DNA of 64,000 bases from JAJFUE01 sp039683515 (GTDB lineage Bacteria; Sumerlaeota; Sumerlaeia; MVZB01): assembly GCA_039683515.1 (NCBI GenBank), contig JBDKRG010000058.1, forward strand, positions 1-64,000, read 5' to 3'. Of the stretch, positions 8,043-17,856 are shown in pieces; the stretch's first letter is position 1; each line of letters opens with the position of its first letter. Under the pieces are notes generated by a model. It saw only the letters and a program-made list of their open reading frames with translations, was not told the origin of the DNA and did no database searches. The position numbers and the translations under genes are program-made.

Positions 8043-8465
8043 ATGACCATTTCCCCGCCCGCGATCAATGCCGCCCTCAACGGCGCGGCCGCCGTCCTGC
8101 TCGCCGCCGGATACGTCTGCATCCGCCGCCGCCACGCCCGCTGGCACGCGCGCCTGATGATCGGCGCCTTCGCGTTCTCGGTTTTGTTCCTGGTTTCGTA
8201 CGTGTCGTATCACGCCGGCGTCGGCCACCAGCGTTTCGCCGGCACGGGCTGGATCCGCCCGGTCTATTTCGGAATCCTGCTGACGCACACGGTCCTGGCC
8301 GCGTTCGTGGCGCCGGGGGCGGTCTATGTGCTGTCGCTGGCGTTCAACCGGCGATACCGGCGGCATCGCCGCTGGGCGCGCGTCCTCGTCGCGCCGTGGC
8401 TCTACGTCTCGGCGACCGGCGTGCTCATCTACTTCATGGTCTATCACTGGTTCCGGGCGAGCTGA
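8043..8465 (+). CDS. DUF420 (CtaM/YozB-like) membrane protein for cytochrome oxidase assembly
   Basis: The product is about 140 residues with four hydrophobic segments. Conserved features are INAALNGAAAVLLAAGY near the N-terminus, a histidine pair region (VSYVSYHAGVGHQRF) and YVSATGVLIYFMVYHWF at the C-terminus. DUF420 proteins such as B. subtilis CtaM are needed for making caa3-type oxidase. The location after sco and ctaB supports this. ATG 8043 fits the family N-terminus. A TTG at 8031, closer to a GAGGGGG, is the alternative. The 3' end overlaps the convergent dacB by about 22 bp. Confidence 0.85.
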   Translation: MTISPPAINAALNGAAAVLLAAGYVCIRRRHARWHARLMIGAFAFSVLFLVSYVSYHAGVGHQRFAGTGWIRPVYFGILLTHTVLAAFVAPGAVYVLSLAFNRRYRRHRRWARVLVAPWLYVSATGVLIYFMVYHWFRAS

Positions 8466-10033
8466 GCGGTCCTGGGCAGTTTCGGCTTGGGCTTGTCGGC
8501 GTTGTCGAGCTGGCGGATCACGATGTTGAGCAGCTCCGTGATCCGTCCCGACAGCCGCCCGTTCGTGTAGCCGTTGGCGTTGCCGATGATCGAGAACACG
8601 TAGCGCGGCTGGTGATCGGCGTCGAGGACGAACCCCGACAGCGCGCTGGCGCCGTCGAGCGTCCCGGTCTTGGCGATGACGCGGCCCTCGCCGCGGCCGT
8701 AGGAGCGGTGGCGCAGCGTGCCGCTTTCGCCCGCCACCGGCAGGCAGTCGATCAGGATGTCGCGGAACGGGGAGGCGTAGAGCATGTTGATGATGGCCAC
8801 CAGCTCGTGGGCCGACGTTTTGTCCATGTCCGAAAGCCCGCAGCCGTCGTAGCCGGGCTGGATCCACGCCAGCCCGTGCCGCTTGTAGCAGTCCAGCTCG
8901 ATCTGGCGGGCGGCGTCGACGCCGGCCCCGCGCCGGACGCGCGCGGCCGAGGCGCGCCAGACCTGCTCGGCGATGAAATTGTTGCTGTGCAGCATCATCG
9001 GCTCGAGGATCGCGTTGAGCGTCGGCGACTCGCGGGAGGCGATCAACTTGTTCATCGGGCCCGGCGCGTCGGCCGGGTTGCACACGATCCGCACGCCGCC
9101 GACCAGCCGGATGCCGGCGTCGTTGAGCGCCTGGCGCATCATCGACCCGACCGCCTCGAGCGGCCTGGGCATCGGGACGGTCGCCACCTCGGCGTTGTCG
9201 CGGACGCAGACCCCGCCCGTGAGCGTCAGCTCCGAGAAATCCTCGTTGAACGCGATCGAGACGCCCGGCCGCGACTTCGACATCGTCAGCGTCCGGTTGA
9301 CGGTCTTGAGCCCCAGCCCCGACGGCGTGAGCTCGATCCGGCCGGCGCGCCCGACCCGCGACGGCTGGACCGTCGCCGACAGCAGGTTCTGGCTCACCGC
9401 CAGCGCCGACGGCACCACCGCGTAGGAGGTGTCCCGGTGGCGCTTGTCCCAGACCGACGGGTAGGCGTTCTGGTCGGTGCCGAACTCGGTGGCGTCGATC
9501 ACCAGGTCGCCGTGGACGTAAACGACGCCCTCATCCTGGCGCAGCTTGGTGGCCCACTCCCGGAACAGCTCCGAGGGGTTGAGGCGGATGTTGAGGAACG
9601 GGTTGTCGAGCGAGGGGTCGCCCGTCGAGCGCAGCAGCACGTCGCCGTGGTAGTGGGGGTCGCCGACGGCGTGCGGGCTCTTCAGGCCCAGCTCGGTGCG
9701 GAACTTGTGGTCGGGTCCGAGCAGGTCCAGCGCCATCGCGAACGTGGCGATCTTGCGGTTGGAGGCGGGCGTCAGCCGCAGGTCGGGGTGGTACGAGAAC
9801 ACGACGGTCGATGTGTCGATGTCGCGCACGAGGACGCTCCAGCGCTCGTGCAGCTTGTTCTCGGCGTTTTGGGTGCGGGCGAGCCAGTCCTCGGTCGTGG
9901 CGGGGGCCGCGGGCCTGGCGGTCGCCGGGCGGGCCCGGCGGGTCTTTTTCCTGGCTTCGGCGGCCGGCGCCAGCAGCGCGAAGGCCGCCAGGCCGATGAA
10001 CATCCAGCGTAACGTGCGCGAGCGAGCGATCAT
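8444..10033 (-). CDS. dacB: D-alanyl-D-alanine carboxypeptidase/endopeptidase (PBP4, peptidase S13)
   Basis: The product is 529 residues. A signal peptide (MFIGLAAFALLAPAAEA) is followed by a basic Ala/Pro linker. All three penicillin-recognising motifs are visible: S91-N-R-K94 (TPASNRKIATFA), S-N-N (HSNNFIAEQVWR) and K-T-G (AKTGTLDGASALSGFV). This periplasmic enzyme trims peptidoglycan stem peptides, and its presence fits the view that planctomycetes make peptidoglycan. The start codon overlaps the trkA stop by 4 bp (ATGA), indicating translational coupling. It is the last gene of a tolC-like - trkH - trkA - dacB series. Confidence 0.92.
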   Translation of the reverse strand: MIARSRTLRWMFIGLAAFALLAPAAEARKKTRRARPATARPAAPATTEDWLARTQNAENKLHERWSVLVRDIDTSTVVFSYHPDLRLTPASNRKIATFAMALDLLGPDHKFRTELGLKSPHAVGDPHYHGDVLLRSTGDPSLDNPFLNIRLNPSELFREWATKLRQDEGVVYVHGDLVIDATEFGTDQNAYPSVWDKRHRDTSYAVVPSALAVSQNLLSATVQPSRVGRAGRIELTPSGLGLKTVNRTLTMSKSRPGVSIAFNEDFSELTLTGGVCVRDNAEVATVPMPRPLEAVGSMMRQALNDAGIRLVGGVRIVCNPADAPGPMNKLIASRESPTLNAILEPMMLHSNNFIAEQVWRASAARVRRGAGVDAARQIELDCYKRHGLAWIQPGYDGCGLSDMDKTSAHELVAIINMLYASPFRDILIDCLPVAGESGTLRHRSYGRGEGRVIAKTGTLDGASALSGFVLDADHQPRYVFSIIGNANGYTNGRLSGRITELLNIVIRQLDNADKPKPKLPRTAQLARNQ

Positions 10034-10701
10034 GCGACTTCCCTGGCGAGTGTTTCAATCCGTTTGGACGGCCCGAGGATCAGGAGCAGATCGTCGGGCC
10101 CGATGGTGTAATCGGGGCCGGGCATGCTGAGCTTGACGGCCTCGTTGCCGGCCTTGCGGACGGCGACGACGTTGACGCCGAATTTTCTGCGAACGTCCAG
10201 ATCGAGGATCGTGTGGCCCGCCCAGCCGCGCGGCGGCCCGATCTCGATCATGCTGTATTCGTCGGCCAGCGCCATGTAGCCGGTCATCCCCGGGTGCAGG
10301 ATCAGCTCGGCCTCGCGTCGCGCGATGTCGCGCTCGGGGAAGATGATCTTGTCGGCGCCCATGCGCTCGAGCACCTTGGCCGAGTCCTCGCCCGAGGCCA
10401 GCGCGATGATGTGCGGCACGGCGATCTCCTTGAGCGCCAGCAGGATCAGGACGCTCATCTCGAGGTTGTCGCGGATGCCGATGACGGCGATGTCGCTCTT
10501 GTCCACCTCGAGCTCGATGAGGCTCTTCTGGTTGCGCGCGTCCACGGTCGCGGCGTGGGCGACCTGATCGCTGATGTCCTGAACCTCGGCCGGGTTGTTG
10601 TCCAGCGCGATCACCTCGGCGCCGGCCTGGGCCAGCCTCAGGGCGATCTCGCGGCCGAAACGGGTCAGGCCGATCACGGTCACTTTTCTGCGTTTTGCCA
10701 T
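10030..10701 (-). CDS. trkA: TrkA/KtrA-type potassium channel regulatory subunit
   Basis: The product is 223 residues. An N-terminal RCK_N Rossmann domain (KVTVIGLTRFGREIALRLA, with Asp in EVIALDNNP binding the nucleotide ribose) is followed by an RCK_C domain (LDLDVRRKFGVNVVAVRK ... DYTIGPDDLLLILGP). This cytoplasmic ring-forming protein gates the TrkH/KtrB translocator in response to nucleotides. A single RCK pair makes it more like KtrA than the double-length E. coli TrkA. It lies 10 bp after the transporter gene and overlaps dacB by 4 bp. Confidence 0.92.
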   Translation of the reverse strand: MAKRRKVTVIGLTRFGREIALRLAQAGAEVIALDNNPAEVQDISDQVAHAATVDARNQKSLIELEVDKSDIAVIGIRDNLEMSVLILLALKEIAVPHIIALASGEDSAKVLERMGADKIIFPERDIARREAELILHPGMTGYMALADEYSMIEIGPPRGWAGHTILDLDVRRKFGVNVVAVRKAGNEAVKLSMPGPDYTIGPDDLLLILGPSKRIETLAREVA

Positions 10702-10711
10702 GCGGCGGTGC

Positions 10712-12109
10712 TCAGCCGGTCGTGACCGACTCCTCCGGGTATTGGAATTGCCGCGTGCTGACGCGGCCGATCAGCGTCAGGGCGATGGCCAGGGGCCCCA
10801 GGCGGCCGATGATCATCAGCCCGATCAGGATGAGCTTGGACGCCGCGCACACGCCGGCCGTGGTCCAGTTCATCGAGAGCCCCACCGTGCCCAGCGCCGA
10901 GGCGCATTCGAACGCCAGGCGCATGAAACGGCTTTGTCCCTCGGCGGCCGGGCCGCCCCATCCCTCCGCGACCAACAGCAGGAAGATCCCGACAAGGAGC
11001 GTCAGGATGTAAATCGAGAACGTGGCCAGCGCGCGCGCCACGTCGGTGTGCGGGATGCGCCGCTCGCCGAGCTCGACCGCGGAGCGGCCGTAGGCGTGCG
11101 ACCGCACGAGGGCCAGCAGGATCGCCAGGGTCGTGGTCTTCATCCCGCCGCCGGTCGAGCCCGGCGACGCCCCCACGATCATCAGCAATATGATCACGAA
11201 CACCACCGGCGCGGTCAAGTCTCCGATCTCGACGGTGTTGAAGCCGGCCGTGCGCGCCGTCACCGATTGGAACAGGGCGGCCTGGATCCGGCTGCCGGCG
11301 GGAAGCGTCCCCAACGCCCGGCTCCACTCGATGGCCAGGATCAGCGCCGCGCCGACGAGGATCAGCCACAGGCTCGTCGAGATGGCGACCCGGCTGTTCA
11401 GCGACAGGCGCTTGCGCCCGCCGCTGGCCGCCCACAGCAGGATGTCGCTCAGGACGATGAAGCCCAGCCCGCCGCTGACGATCAGGGCGCACGTCGTCAG
11501 GTTGACCGCCCAGTCGCCGACGTACGGCGTCAGGCCCGTGGCGAGCGTCGAGAAGCCGGCGTTGGCGAAGGCCGACACCGAATGGAAGATTGCGTTGAAC
11601 GCCGCCTCGTCGCCGCTCATCGCGCCGCGCCAGCGCAGCCAGTAGCCAAGCGCCCCCGTCCCCTCGATCGCCAGGGTGAAGAGGAAAACGTAGAGCAGGA
11701 TGCGGCGCACCGGGACGCCACGGGCCGAGCCGTAACTCATCGCGGCGGCCGACTGGTACAGCAGCCCGGGCCGCTGGCCGCCGATCATCAGGATCCACGT
11801 GGCGAACGTCATGATGCCGAGCCCGCCCATCTGGATCAGCGCGACGATGACCCACTGGCCGGCCCGCGTGAAGTGCGCGGCCGTGTCGACGACGACCAGG
11901 CCCGTCACGCACACGGCCGAGGTCACCGTGAACAGCGCGTCAAGGAAACCGATCGGCGCGGTGTTGCAGGCCGGGAGCATCAGGACGACGGATCCCAGGC
12001 TGATCGTGGCCAGGTACGAGATGAAGATCGCGCGGGCTGGCGTCCAGAACCCCCTGCGTTGTGGACGAAGCGGCGCGATTGTCGGTGGCGGCGTGGCGGC
12101 TGCGACCAT
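10712..12109 (-). CDS. trkH: TrkH/KtrB-family potassium translocating subunit
   Basis: The product is about 465 residues and a polytopic membrane protein of the superfamily of K+ transporters, with four M1-P-M2 repeats. The first filter region reads FTVTSAVCVTGLVVVD. Later repeats show HSVSAFANAGFS, GASPGSTGGGMKTTT (the conserved intracellular loop before the third repeat's pore region) and ECASALGTVGLSMNW. These Gly-containing P-loops define the selectivity filter. ATG 12109 and GTG 12112 are both possible starts. The gene begins directly at the end of the tolC-like gene and is followed 10 bp later by trkA. Confidence 0.93.
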   Translation of the reverse strand: MVAAATPPPTIAPLRPQRRGFWTPARAIFISYLATISLGSVVLMLPACNTAPIGFLDALFTVTSAVCVTGLVVVDTAAHFTRAGQWVIVALIQMGGLGIMTFATWILMIGGQRPGLLYQSAAAMSYGSARGVPVRRILLYVFLFTLAIEGTGALGYWLRWRGAMSGDEAAFNAIFHSVSAFANAGFSTLATGLTPYVGDWAVNLTTCALIVSGGLGFIVLSDILLWAASGGRKRLSLNSRVAISTSLWLILVGAALILAIEWSRALGTLPAGSRIQAALFQSVTARTAGFNTVEIGDLTAPVVFVIILLMIVGASPGSTGGGMKTTTLAILLALVRSHAYGRSAVELGERRIPHTDVARALATFSIYILTLLVGIFLLLVAEGWGGPAAEGQSRFMRLAFECASALGTVGLSMNWTTAGVCAASKLILIGLMIIGRLGPLAIALTLIGRVSTRQFQYPEESVTTG

Positions 12110-12112
12110 CAC

Positions 12113-13843
12113 TCACTTCAGGCCGACGGGGAACCTGACCGGCGGATTGGGCGGCATGAGATCGGGATCGGCGACCTCGACGCCGAACGTCTTGAGCAGC
12201 GTGCCGCGCGCCCGCTCGACCTGGATCGCGGCGACGTTGTAGTCGACGACGGCCTGCAGGTGCTGCTCCTGGGAGTTGGCGAGGTCGCTCTGGAAGGTCA
12301 GGATTTCGAACGCCGTCGCCGCGCCGACGTCGTAGCGCTGGCGCTCGTCCTGCAGCTTACGTTCCTGGGCCGCGACCGCCGAGGCCGTCGCGTCGATCCG
12401 CTCGCGGGCGGTCTTGAGGTTGCGCACCGCCCGGCGGACTTCATACGTGATCTGGTCGGTCTCGTCCTTGAACGATTCCTTCGCCTGCGCCGAGCGGGTC
12501 TGCGCCTGCGCGTAGCGGTAGCGCGCCGCCCGGTTCTGCAGCGGGTAGCTGAAGCCGATGCCGGCCGTGTAGCTGTTGTAATCGCCGTCGCGCATGTTGT
12601 CGCCAGAGGCGTCGAAGTGGCGGTCGGTGCCGTTGACGCCGGCGTTGGCGAACAGCGAGACGTCCGGCAGCATGCTGTTGCGCGCGACGCGCTCGTTGAC
12701 CTGGGCCTGCTCGACGTTGCTGTTGGCGCGCCGCATCTCGGAGCGCTCGGCCAGGGCCAGGCTGATCGTCTTGTCCAGGTCGAGGTCGATTTCGCGCCAC
12801 ACGAACGGCTGGGTCGGCAGGATCTGCGCCGGCCACAGCGGCGTCCCGCCGTTCAGGAACAGCTGGCGCTTGAGCAGGTCCTCGGTGTCGCGCACGTTCT
12901 GGCGCGCGGTGATGAGCTGGGCGCGGCGATCTTCGGCGGAAGCCTCGGCCTGCACGACTTCGACGCGCGCCAGAACGCCGGCCTCGTACTTGGCCTGGTT
13001 GACGCGCTGCAGGTCCAGCGCCGCGGCGTAGCTGATGATGTTGATCTTGTAGATTTCGATGTCGCCGATGAGCTGCCAGTAGGTCGCCAGCACCGACGCG
13101 ATCGTCTGCTCGATCTGCGTCTGGAAGTCGGCGGCCGCACCCTGCCGCTCGAGCTGCGCGACCATGATCCCGGCGTTGGTGACGTACGGGCCGAACCCGC
13201 GCAGCAGCGGTTGCGTGATGCCGATCAGGGCGTCCTGCGCGTAGCCGCGGCTCGTGCCGGTCAGCGTCACGTCCGGCACGCCGGAGATCCGCGAGAACAC
13301 GTTGGAGGCGTTATACAGCGCGTCGTAGGTCGCGCTGATCGTGGCCCCGGTCGGCGTCAGCTGCGCCAGCGACAGCGTCGCCGACCGCGAGCGCGACTCG
13401 GTCTTGCCGCCGCTCAGCGACTGCGTCTCGTCCTTCGAATATTGCGCGCTGCCCGAGATCAGCAGGTCGTAGATCGACCGGCTGATCGGCACGTCGAACT
13501 CGGCGAGCCGGTAGGTGTAGCCGCTGATCTTGAGGCCGCGGTTGTTGGCGAGCGTCTGCGTGACGACTTCGGCCATCCCCAGCTTGAGCGGGTCGGTCGT
13601 GTACAGCTGCGTGATCGTCGTCGGCAGGTCCTGGTAGCCGACGGCCTTTTCCGGCTCGATCCGCACGGGGTCCGGCACCACCGGCGAGGAAGAGATCCCA
13701 GCGGTCGCGGCCGGTTTCGGCGGCCCCTCGGCGAGGAGCTTGGCGGTCTGTTCGGACTTGAACTGGTTGGCGGGCGGCTTGGGCGAGCTCAGGCACCCGG
13801 AAAGTGTCATCAGGATCAGACCGGCGACGATCGCGCTTCTCAT
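12113..13843 (-). CDS. TolC-like outer-membrane efflux lipoprotein
   Basis: The product is 576 residues from the ATG at 13843, after GAGTGAGG. A lipoprotein signal ends in the lipobox LSGC. Two OEP repeats follow, made of long amphipathic helices and beta strands (for example LPDVSLFANAGVNGTDR and AGIGFSYPLQNRAARYRYAQ) with the typical late segment RYDVGAATAFEILTFQSDLA. TolC-type trimers form the outer-membrane duct of RND, MFS and ABC tripartite exporters. No inner-membrane pump is adjacent; potassium transport genes follow at once. It is the only TolC-like gene in a window with three export systems, so a shared role is plausible but inferred. Confidence 0.88.
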   Translation of the reverse strand: MRSAIVAGLILMTLSGCLSSPKPPANQFKSEQTAKLLAEGPPKPAATAGISSSPVVPDPVRIEPEKAVGYQDLPTTITQLYTTDPLKLGMAEVVTQTLANNRGLKISGYTYRLAEFDVPISRSIYDLLISGSAQYSKDETQSLSGGKTESRSRSATLSLAQLTPTGATISATYDALYNASNVFSRISGVPDVTLTGTSRGYAQDALIGITQPLLRGFGPYVTNAGIMVAQLERQGAAADFQTQIEQTIASVLATYWQLIGDIEIYKINIISYAAALDLQRVNQAKYEAGVLARVEVVQAEASAEDRRAQLITARQNVRDTEDLLKRQLFLNGGTPLWPAQILPTQPFVWREIDLDLDKTISLALAERSEMRRANSNVEQAQVNERVARNSMLPDVSLFANAGVNGTDRHFDASGDNMRDGDYNSYTAGIGFSYPLQNRAARYRYAQAQTRSAQAKESFKDETDQITYEVRRAVRNLKTARERIDATASAVAAQERKLQDERQRYDVGAATAFEILTFQSDLANSQEQHLQAVVDYNVAAIQVERARGTLLKTFGVEVADPDLMPPNPPVRFPVGLK

Positions 13844-14148
13844 ATGAACCTCACTCCACGCCTCTGTAATTCGGTGCCACCCGGCACGAGCCCCTAGATT
13901 ACTTTTCCATCCCCCCAAAATCAACAGAATGCGGCCGTCCGAAAAGATCGCGCGAGGGCTTGTTCGGCTCGGCGTCCCCAGCACGGGATTGAACCGCAAG
14001 GCCACAAAGACACGAGGAATGCAAAGAATTTCTTGTCGGCCCGTTCCTGCTTGCCCTTCCCGCGCCGGTGTGCTTTCCTTGTCTGCGGCGGCCGGGGCTC
14101 GGACGCCGCCATCCCCTGTCTCGCACAGCTAGAAACGACGCGCCCACG
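13844..14148. other. Intergenic region between the divergent tolC-like gene and mutS
   Basis: About 305 bp with no gene. It contains the dispersed word string GAACCGCAAGGCCACAAAG followed by acacgagg at roughly 13990-14030, a type of intergenic filler seen elsewhere in the window. No convincing sigma-70 promoter was recognised for mutS. Confidence 0.5.
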
Positions 14149-16797
14149 ATGGCCCGAGAGCTTTCTCTGACCCCCATGATTCGCCAGTATCAGCAGATCA
14201 AGGCGAATCACCCGGACGATATTCTGTTTTTCCGCATCGGAGATTTCTACGAAACCTTCGGCGAGGACGCGCGCCAGACGGCCGCGCTGCTCGGCATCAC
14301 CCTGACCCGCAAGCACGTCGGCAAGGGCCAGACCCTGCCGCTGGCCGGCATCCCCTACCACGCCCTCGACAGCTACCTGCGCAAGATGATCCAGGCCGGC
14401 CGCCGCGTCGCCATCTGCGACCAGGTCGAGGACCCGGCCCAGGCCAAGGGGGTCGTCCGCCGCGAGGTGACGCGCGTCGTCACGCCGGGGACGGTGATCG
14501 AGGCCGGGTTATTGGACGACAAGGCCGCCAATTACCTCGCCGCCGTCGCGCGCCACCAGGGCAACTGGGGGCTGGCCTACGCCGACCTCTCGACGGGCGA
14601 GCTGGCCGCGACCGAGCTGGCCGGCGACGACTCGCGGCCGGCGCTCCTGGCCGAGCTGGCCCGCATCGGCGCGGCCGAGATCTTGGCCTGCGAAGAGGAC
14701 TGGGAACTGATCGACGCCCCGCTGCGCGAGCTGGGCGGCAGCCCGCTGCGCACGCGCGTCGACAAGGGGATGGTGAAAATCGAGGCCGCCCGCCGCGCCG
14801 CGATGGACCAGCTCGGCGTCGCCTCGCTGGCCGGCTACGGGGCCGAGGACTCGCCGGCGGCGATCTGCGCGGCCGGCGCCCTGCTCACGTACCTGCACGA
14901 GACCCAGCGCCGCCAGCTCGGCCACATCAGCCGGCTGCGCGTCTACTCCGTGCGCGACACGATGATGCTCGACCCGGTGACGCAGCGCTCGCTGGAACTC
15001 GTCAGAAACCTGATCGACGGCGGCCGCGCCGCCACGCTCATCGACGTCCTCGACCACACGCGCACGCCGATGGGGGGGCGCAGGTTGCGCCGCTGGCTTT
15101 TGGAACCGCTTCAGGATCTCGAGACGATCGCCGCGCGCCAGGCCTCGATCGCCGCCCTGCACGCCAGCGCCCCGCTGCGCGGCCAGCTCGCCGACGGCCT
15201 GCGCGGCGTGCGTGACCTGGAGCGCATTTTGGGCCGGGTCCACTGCGGCACGGCCAACGGCCGCGACCTGGTTCAGCTGACCGCCTCGCTGCGCGAGGTC
15301 CCCGCCATCAAGTCCGCGCTCATGTCGCTCAAGGGCGGCCGGCTCGGCGAGATCGGCGACCGGATCGAAACGCTCGCCACCCTGGCCGACCGCCTCGAGG
15401 GGGCGCTCGTCCCCGAGCCGCCGGTGAGCGTCCGCGAGGGGGGCATGATCCGCGACGGCTTCGACGCCGAGCTCGACGGCCTGCGCGCCGTCTCGCGCGA
15501 CGGCAAGGGCTGGATCGCGAAGATGCGCGCCGACGAGGTCCAGCGCACCGGCATCTCCTCCTTGAAAATCGGCTACAACAAGGTCTTCGGCTACTACATC
15601 GAAATCAGCCGCGCCAACCTCGACAAGGTCCCCGGCGACTACATCCGGCGCCAGACGCTCTCGACCGGCGAGCGCTACGTCACGCCGGCCCTCAAGGAAA
15701 AAGAGGAGCAGATCCTTGGCGCGCAGGACAAGATCCAGGAGATCGAATACCGCATTTTTGAGGAGCTGCGCGGCGCGGTCCTCGACGCGACCGCCGCGAT
15801 CCAGCGCCTCGCCGACCACATCGCCGAGGCCGACGCCCTGGCGAGCCTCGCCGAGGCCGCGCTGCGCGGCGGCTGGGTCCGGCCCGAGGTCGACGGCTCG
15901 GACCTCGTCGAGATCGAAGGCGGCCGCCACCCCGTCATCGAGGCGCTCATGACCGACCGTCCGTTCGTCGCCAACAGCGTCCGGCTCGACGGCAAGGACG
16001 AGCAGATCTGGATCATCACCGGCCCGAACATGGCCGGCAAGTCGACGTTCATCCGGCAGGTCGCGCTGCTGACGCTGCTCGCGCATGTGGGTTCGTTCAT
16101 TCCGGCCCGGCGTGCGCGGATCGGCCTCGTCGACCGGATCTTCACGCGCGTCGGCGCGACCGATTACCTCGCCCGGGGGCTCTCGACGTTTCTCGTCGAG
16201 ATGACCGAGACCGCGAACATCCTGAACAACGCGACCGAGCGGTCATTGGTGATTCTGGATGAGATCGGGCGCGGCACGTCGACCTACGACGGCATCTCGA
16301 TCGCGTGGGCGGTGATCGAATACCTGAGCGCGACGCCGCGCCGCCGCGCGCGGACGCTGTTCGCCACGCACTACCACGAGCTGACCGACCTCGAGGGCCG
16401 CCTGCGCGGCGTCAAGAACTACAACGTCGCCGTCCGCGAGGCCGCCAGCGAGATCACGTTCCTCTACCAGATCGTCCCCGGCGGCGCCGACAGGAGCTAC
16501 GGCATCTACGCCGCGCAGCTGGCCGGCATGCCCGAGGCGACGCTCGAGCGCGCGCGCGAAATTTTGTTTGAATTGGAATGCCAGCACCGCTCGCCCGACG
16601 ACGGCGGCGAGGCCAAGCCGGCGCCGAGGATCGGCCAGCAGCACGACGTCGACGTGATGCAGCTGGACCTGTTCGCCCCCGCGCTGCCGCCCGAGTTCGA
16701 AGAGCTCGCGAGCCTGGATGTCAATAAACTCACGCCGATGCAGGCGCTGGCGAAGCTGGCCGAATTGATCCAGGTCATGAAGCAATTGAAAGGTTAA
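14149..16797 (+). CDS. mutS: DNA mismatch repair ATPase MutS
   Basis: The product is 882 residues from the ATG at 14149; an upstream in-frame extension to 14068 lies in repeat-like DNA. The mismatch-reading Phe-x-Glu motif is in RIGDFYETFGEDA near the N-terminus. Connector, core and clamp domains follow. The C-terminal ABC-type ATPase has Walker A GPNMAGKSTFIRQ at about residue 625, Walker B and signature DEIGRGTSTYDGISIAWAVIEYL, and the conserved ATHYHELTDLE. Length is standard for MutS1. It recognises mispairs and recruits MutL, which is not in this window. The gene appears monocistronic, with 90 bp before ymdB. Confidence 0.97.
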   Translation: MARELSLTPMIRQYQQIKANHPDDILFFRIGDFYETFGEDARQTAALLGITLTRKHVGKGQTLPLAGIPYHALDSYLRKMIQAGRRVAICDQVEDPAQAKGVVRREVTRVVTPGTVIEAGLLDDKAANYLAAVARHQGNWGLAYADLSTGELAATELAGDDSRPALLAELARIGAAEILACEEDWELIDAPLRELGGSPLRTRVDKGMVKIEAARRAAMDQLGVASLAGYGAEDSPAAICAAGALLTYLHETQRRQLGHISRLRVYSVRDTMMLDPVTQRSLELVRNLIDGGRAATLIDVLDHTRTPMGGRRLRRWLLEPLQDLETIAARQASIAALHASAPLRGQLADGLRGVRDLERILGRVHCGTANGRDLVQLTASLREVPAIKSALMSLKGGRLGEIGDRIETLATLADRLEGALVPEPPVSVREGGMIRDGFDAELDGLRAVSRDGKGWIAKMRADEVQRTGISSLKIGYNKVFGYYIEISRANLDKVPGDYIRRQTLSTGERYVTPALKEKEEQILGAQDKIQEIEYRIFEELRGAVLDATAAIQRLADHIAEADALASLAEAALRGGWVRPEVDGSDLVEIEGGRHPVIEALMTDRPFVANSVRLDGKDEQIWIITGPNMAGKSTFIRQVALLTLLAHVGSFIPARRARIGLVDRIFTRVGATDYLARGLSTFLVEMTETANILNNATERSLVILDEIGRGTSTYDGISIAWAVIEYLSATPRRRARTLFATHYHELTDLEGRLRGVKNYNVAVREAASEITFLYQIVPGGADRSYGIYAAQLAGMPEATLERAREILFELECQHRSPDDGGEAKPAPRIGQQHDVDVMQLDLFAPALPPEFEELASLDVNKLTPMQALAKLAELIQVMKQLKG

Positions 16798-16805
16798 TTG
16801 CAATC

Positions 16806-16846
16806 TTCGTGCTCGTGCTCGTGCTCGTAATCGTAATCGAAAATCG
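16806..16846. repeat. TCGTGC / TCGTAA word repeat between mutS and ymdB
   Basis: The spacer reads TTCGTGCTCGTGCTCGTGCT followed by CGTAATCGTAATCG. The same two-part word array occurs at about 27905-27950, 33293-33330, 37477-37506 and 42315-42360, and in reverse at 19815-19845. Confidence 0.7.
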
Positions 16847-16886
16847 ATTTATCAAACGCGCTCACTTTTCATGAAGGCCCAATCCC

Positions 16887-17681
16887 ATGCGCATCCTCTT
16901 CCTCGGTGACATCTTTGCCCGGCCCGGCCGCAGCCTGATCGCCGAATGGCTGCCGCAGTACCGCGCCGACAACAACGTCGATTTCGTGATCGCCAACGCC
17001 GAGAACTCGGCCGGCGGCAAGGGGATCACGCGCGAGGTCATCAACGAGCTCGCCGAATCGAAGATCGACGTTTTCACGGGCGGCAACCATTCGTTCGCGC
17101 AGCGCGATTCGCTCCCGGTGTTCGATGAGAATCCCCGCGTCCTGCGCCCGGCCAACCTCGCCCCCGGCATCCCGGGCCGCGGTCTGGGCGTCTACGAATG
17201 CGCGGGCCGCCGCATCGCCGTCATCAACCTTCAGGGCCGCGCGTTCATGGCGCCGGTCGACTGCCCGTTCCGCAAGGCCGACGAGCTGCTCGACGAGGCG
17301 ATGCGCCAGACCAACATCATCGTCGTCGACCTGCACGCCGAGGCCACGAGCGAGAAGATGGCGATGGTCCATTACCTCGACGGCCGCGTGACCGCCGTGA
17401 TCGGCACGCACACCCACATCCCGACGGCCGACGGCCGCGTCACCGACCGCGGCACCGCGGCCATCAGCGACGTCGGCATGTGCGGCCCCTACGAATCGGT
17501 GATCGGCGTGGAAACGGGCATCATCATGGAACAGCTCATCCGCGGCCTTCCCGTCCGCCACAAGCCCGCGACCGAAGGGGCGCGCATCAGCGCGCTGCTC
17601 ATCGACCTGGACGCCGAGACCGGCCGCGCCCGGGCGGCAAAGCACATTCTCCACCCCGAGTTCATCCAGCGGCTGGATTAG
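16887..17681 (+). CDS. ymdB: YmdB-family metallophosphoesterase (cyclic-nucleotide phosphodiesterase)
   Basis: The product is 264 residues. Metal-binding motifs are visible in order: LFLGDIFARPGR (Asp), NAENSAGGKG (Asn-x-Glu), GGNHSF (Asn-His), DLHAEATSEK (His) and GTHTHIPTAD (His-x-His). TIGR00282/YmdB proteins hydrolyse cyclic nucleotides such as 2',3'-cAMP and often accompany RNase Y in Firmicutes; no RNase Y gene is nearby here. The start ATG gives the exact family N-terminus MRILFLGD. It is cytoplasmic and ends shortly before an intergenic region rich in gcc/ggc hairpins. Confidence 0.92.
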   Translation: MRILFLGDIFARPGRSLIAEWLPQYRADNNVDFVIANAENSAGGKGITREVINELAESKIDVFTGGNHSFAQRDSLPVFDENPRVLRPANLAPGIPGRGLGVYECAGRRIAVINLQGRAFMAPVDCPFRKADELLDEAMRQTNIIVVDLHAEATSEKMAMVHYLDGRVTAVIGTHTHIPTADGRVTDRGTAAISDVGMCGPYESVIGVETGIIMEQLIRGLPVRHKPATEGARISALLIDLDAETGRARAAKHILHPEFIQRLD

Positions 17682-17856
17682 AGCGACGGAAGTTCTGCGG
17701 CAATAGGGATCGCCGGCGAGGGCGCCGGCGCCACAGTGCGTTTGGCGATTCGATACCGAATAGCGGTTTTCGATGCGTGGCCGGCGGCCCGGGCGTGGAG
17801 CGGGAGCCGGGTGATCCCGGGAAATCCCGCGCCTGTCGGCGTCTCATTTTCGTGGT

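Noticed and set aside
10595..13897. A 1100-codon open frame on the plus strand opposite trkA, trkH and the tolC-like gene
   Set aside because: All three opposite-strand genes have clear family motifs. The plus-strand frame has none.
13960..14030. tRNA-like string GGTTCAATCCC on the minus strand
   Set aside because: No acceptor, D or anticodon arms can be built around it. The flanking text is part of a dispersed filler repeat.
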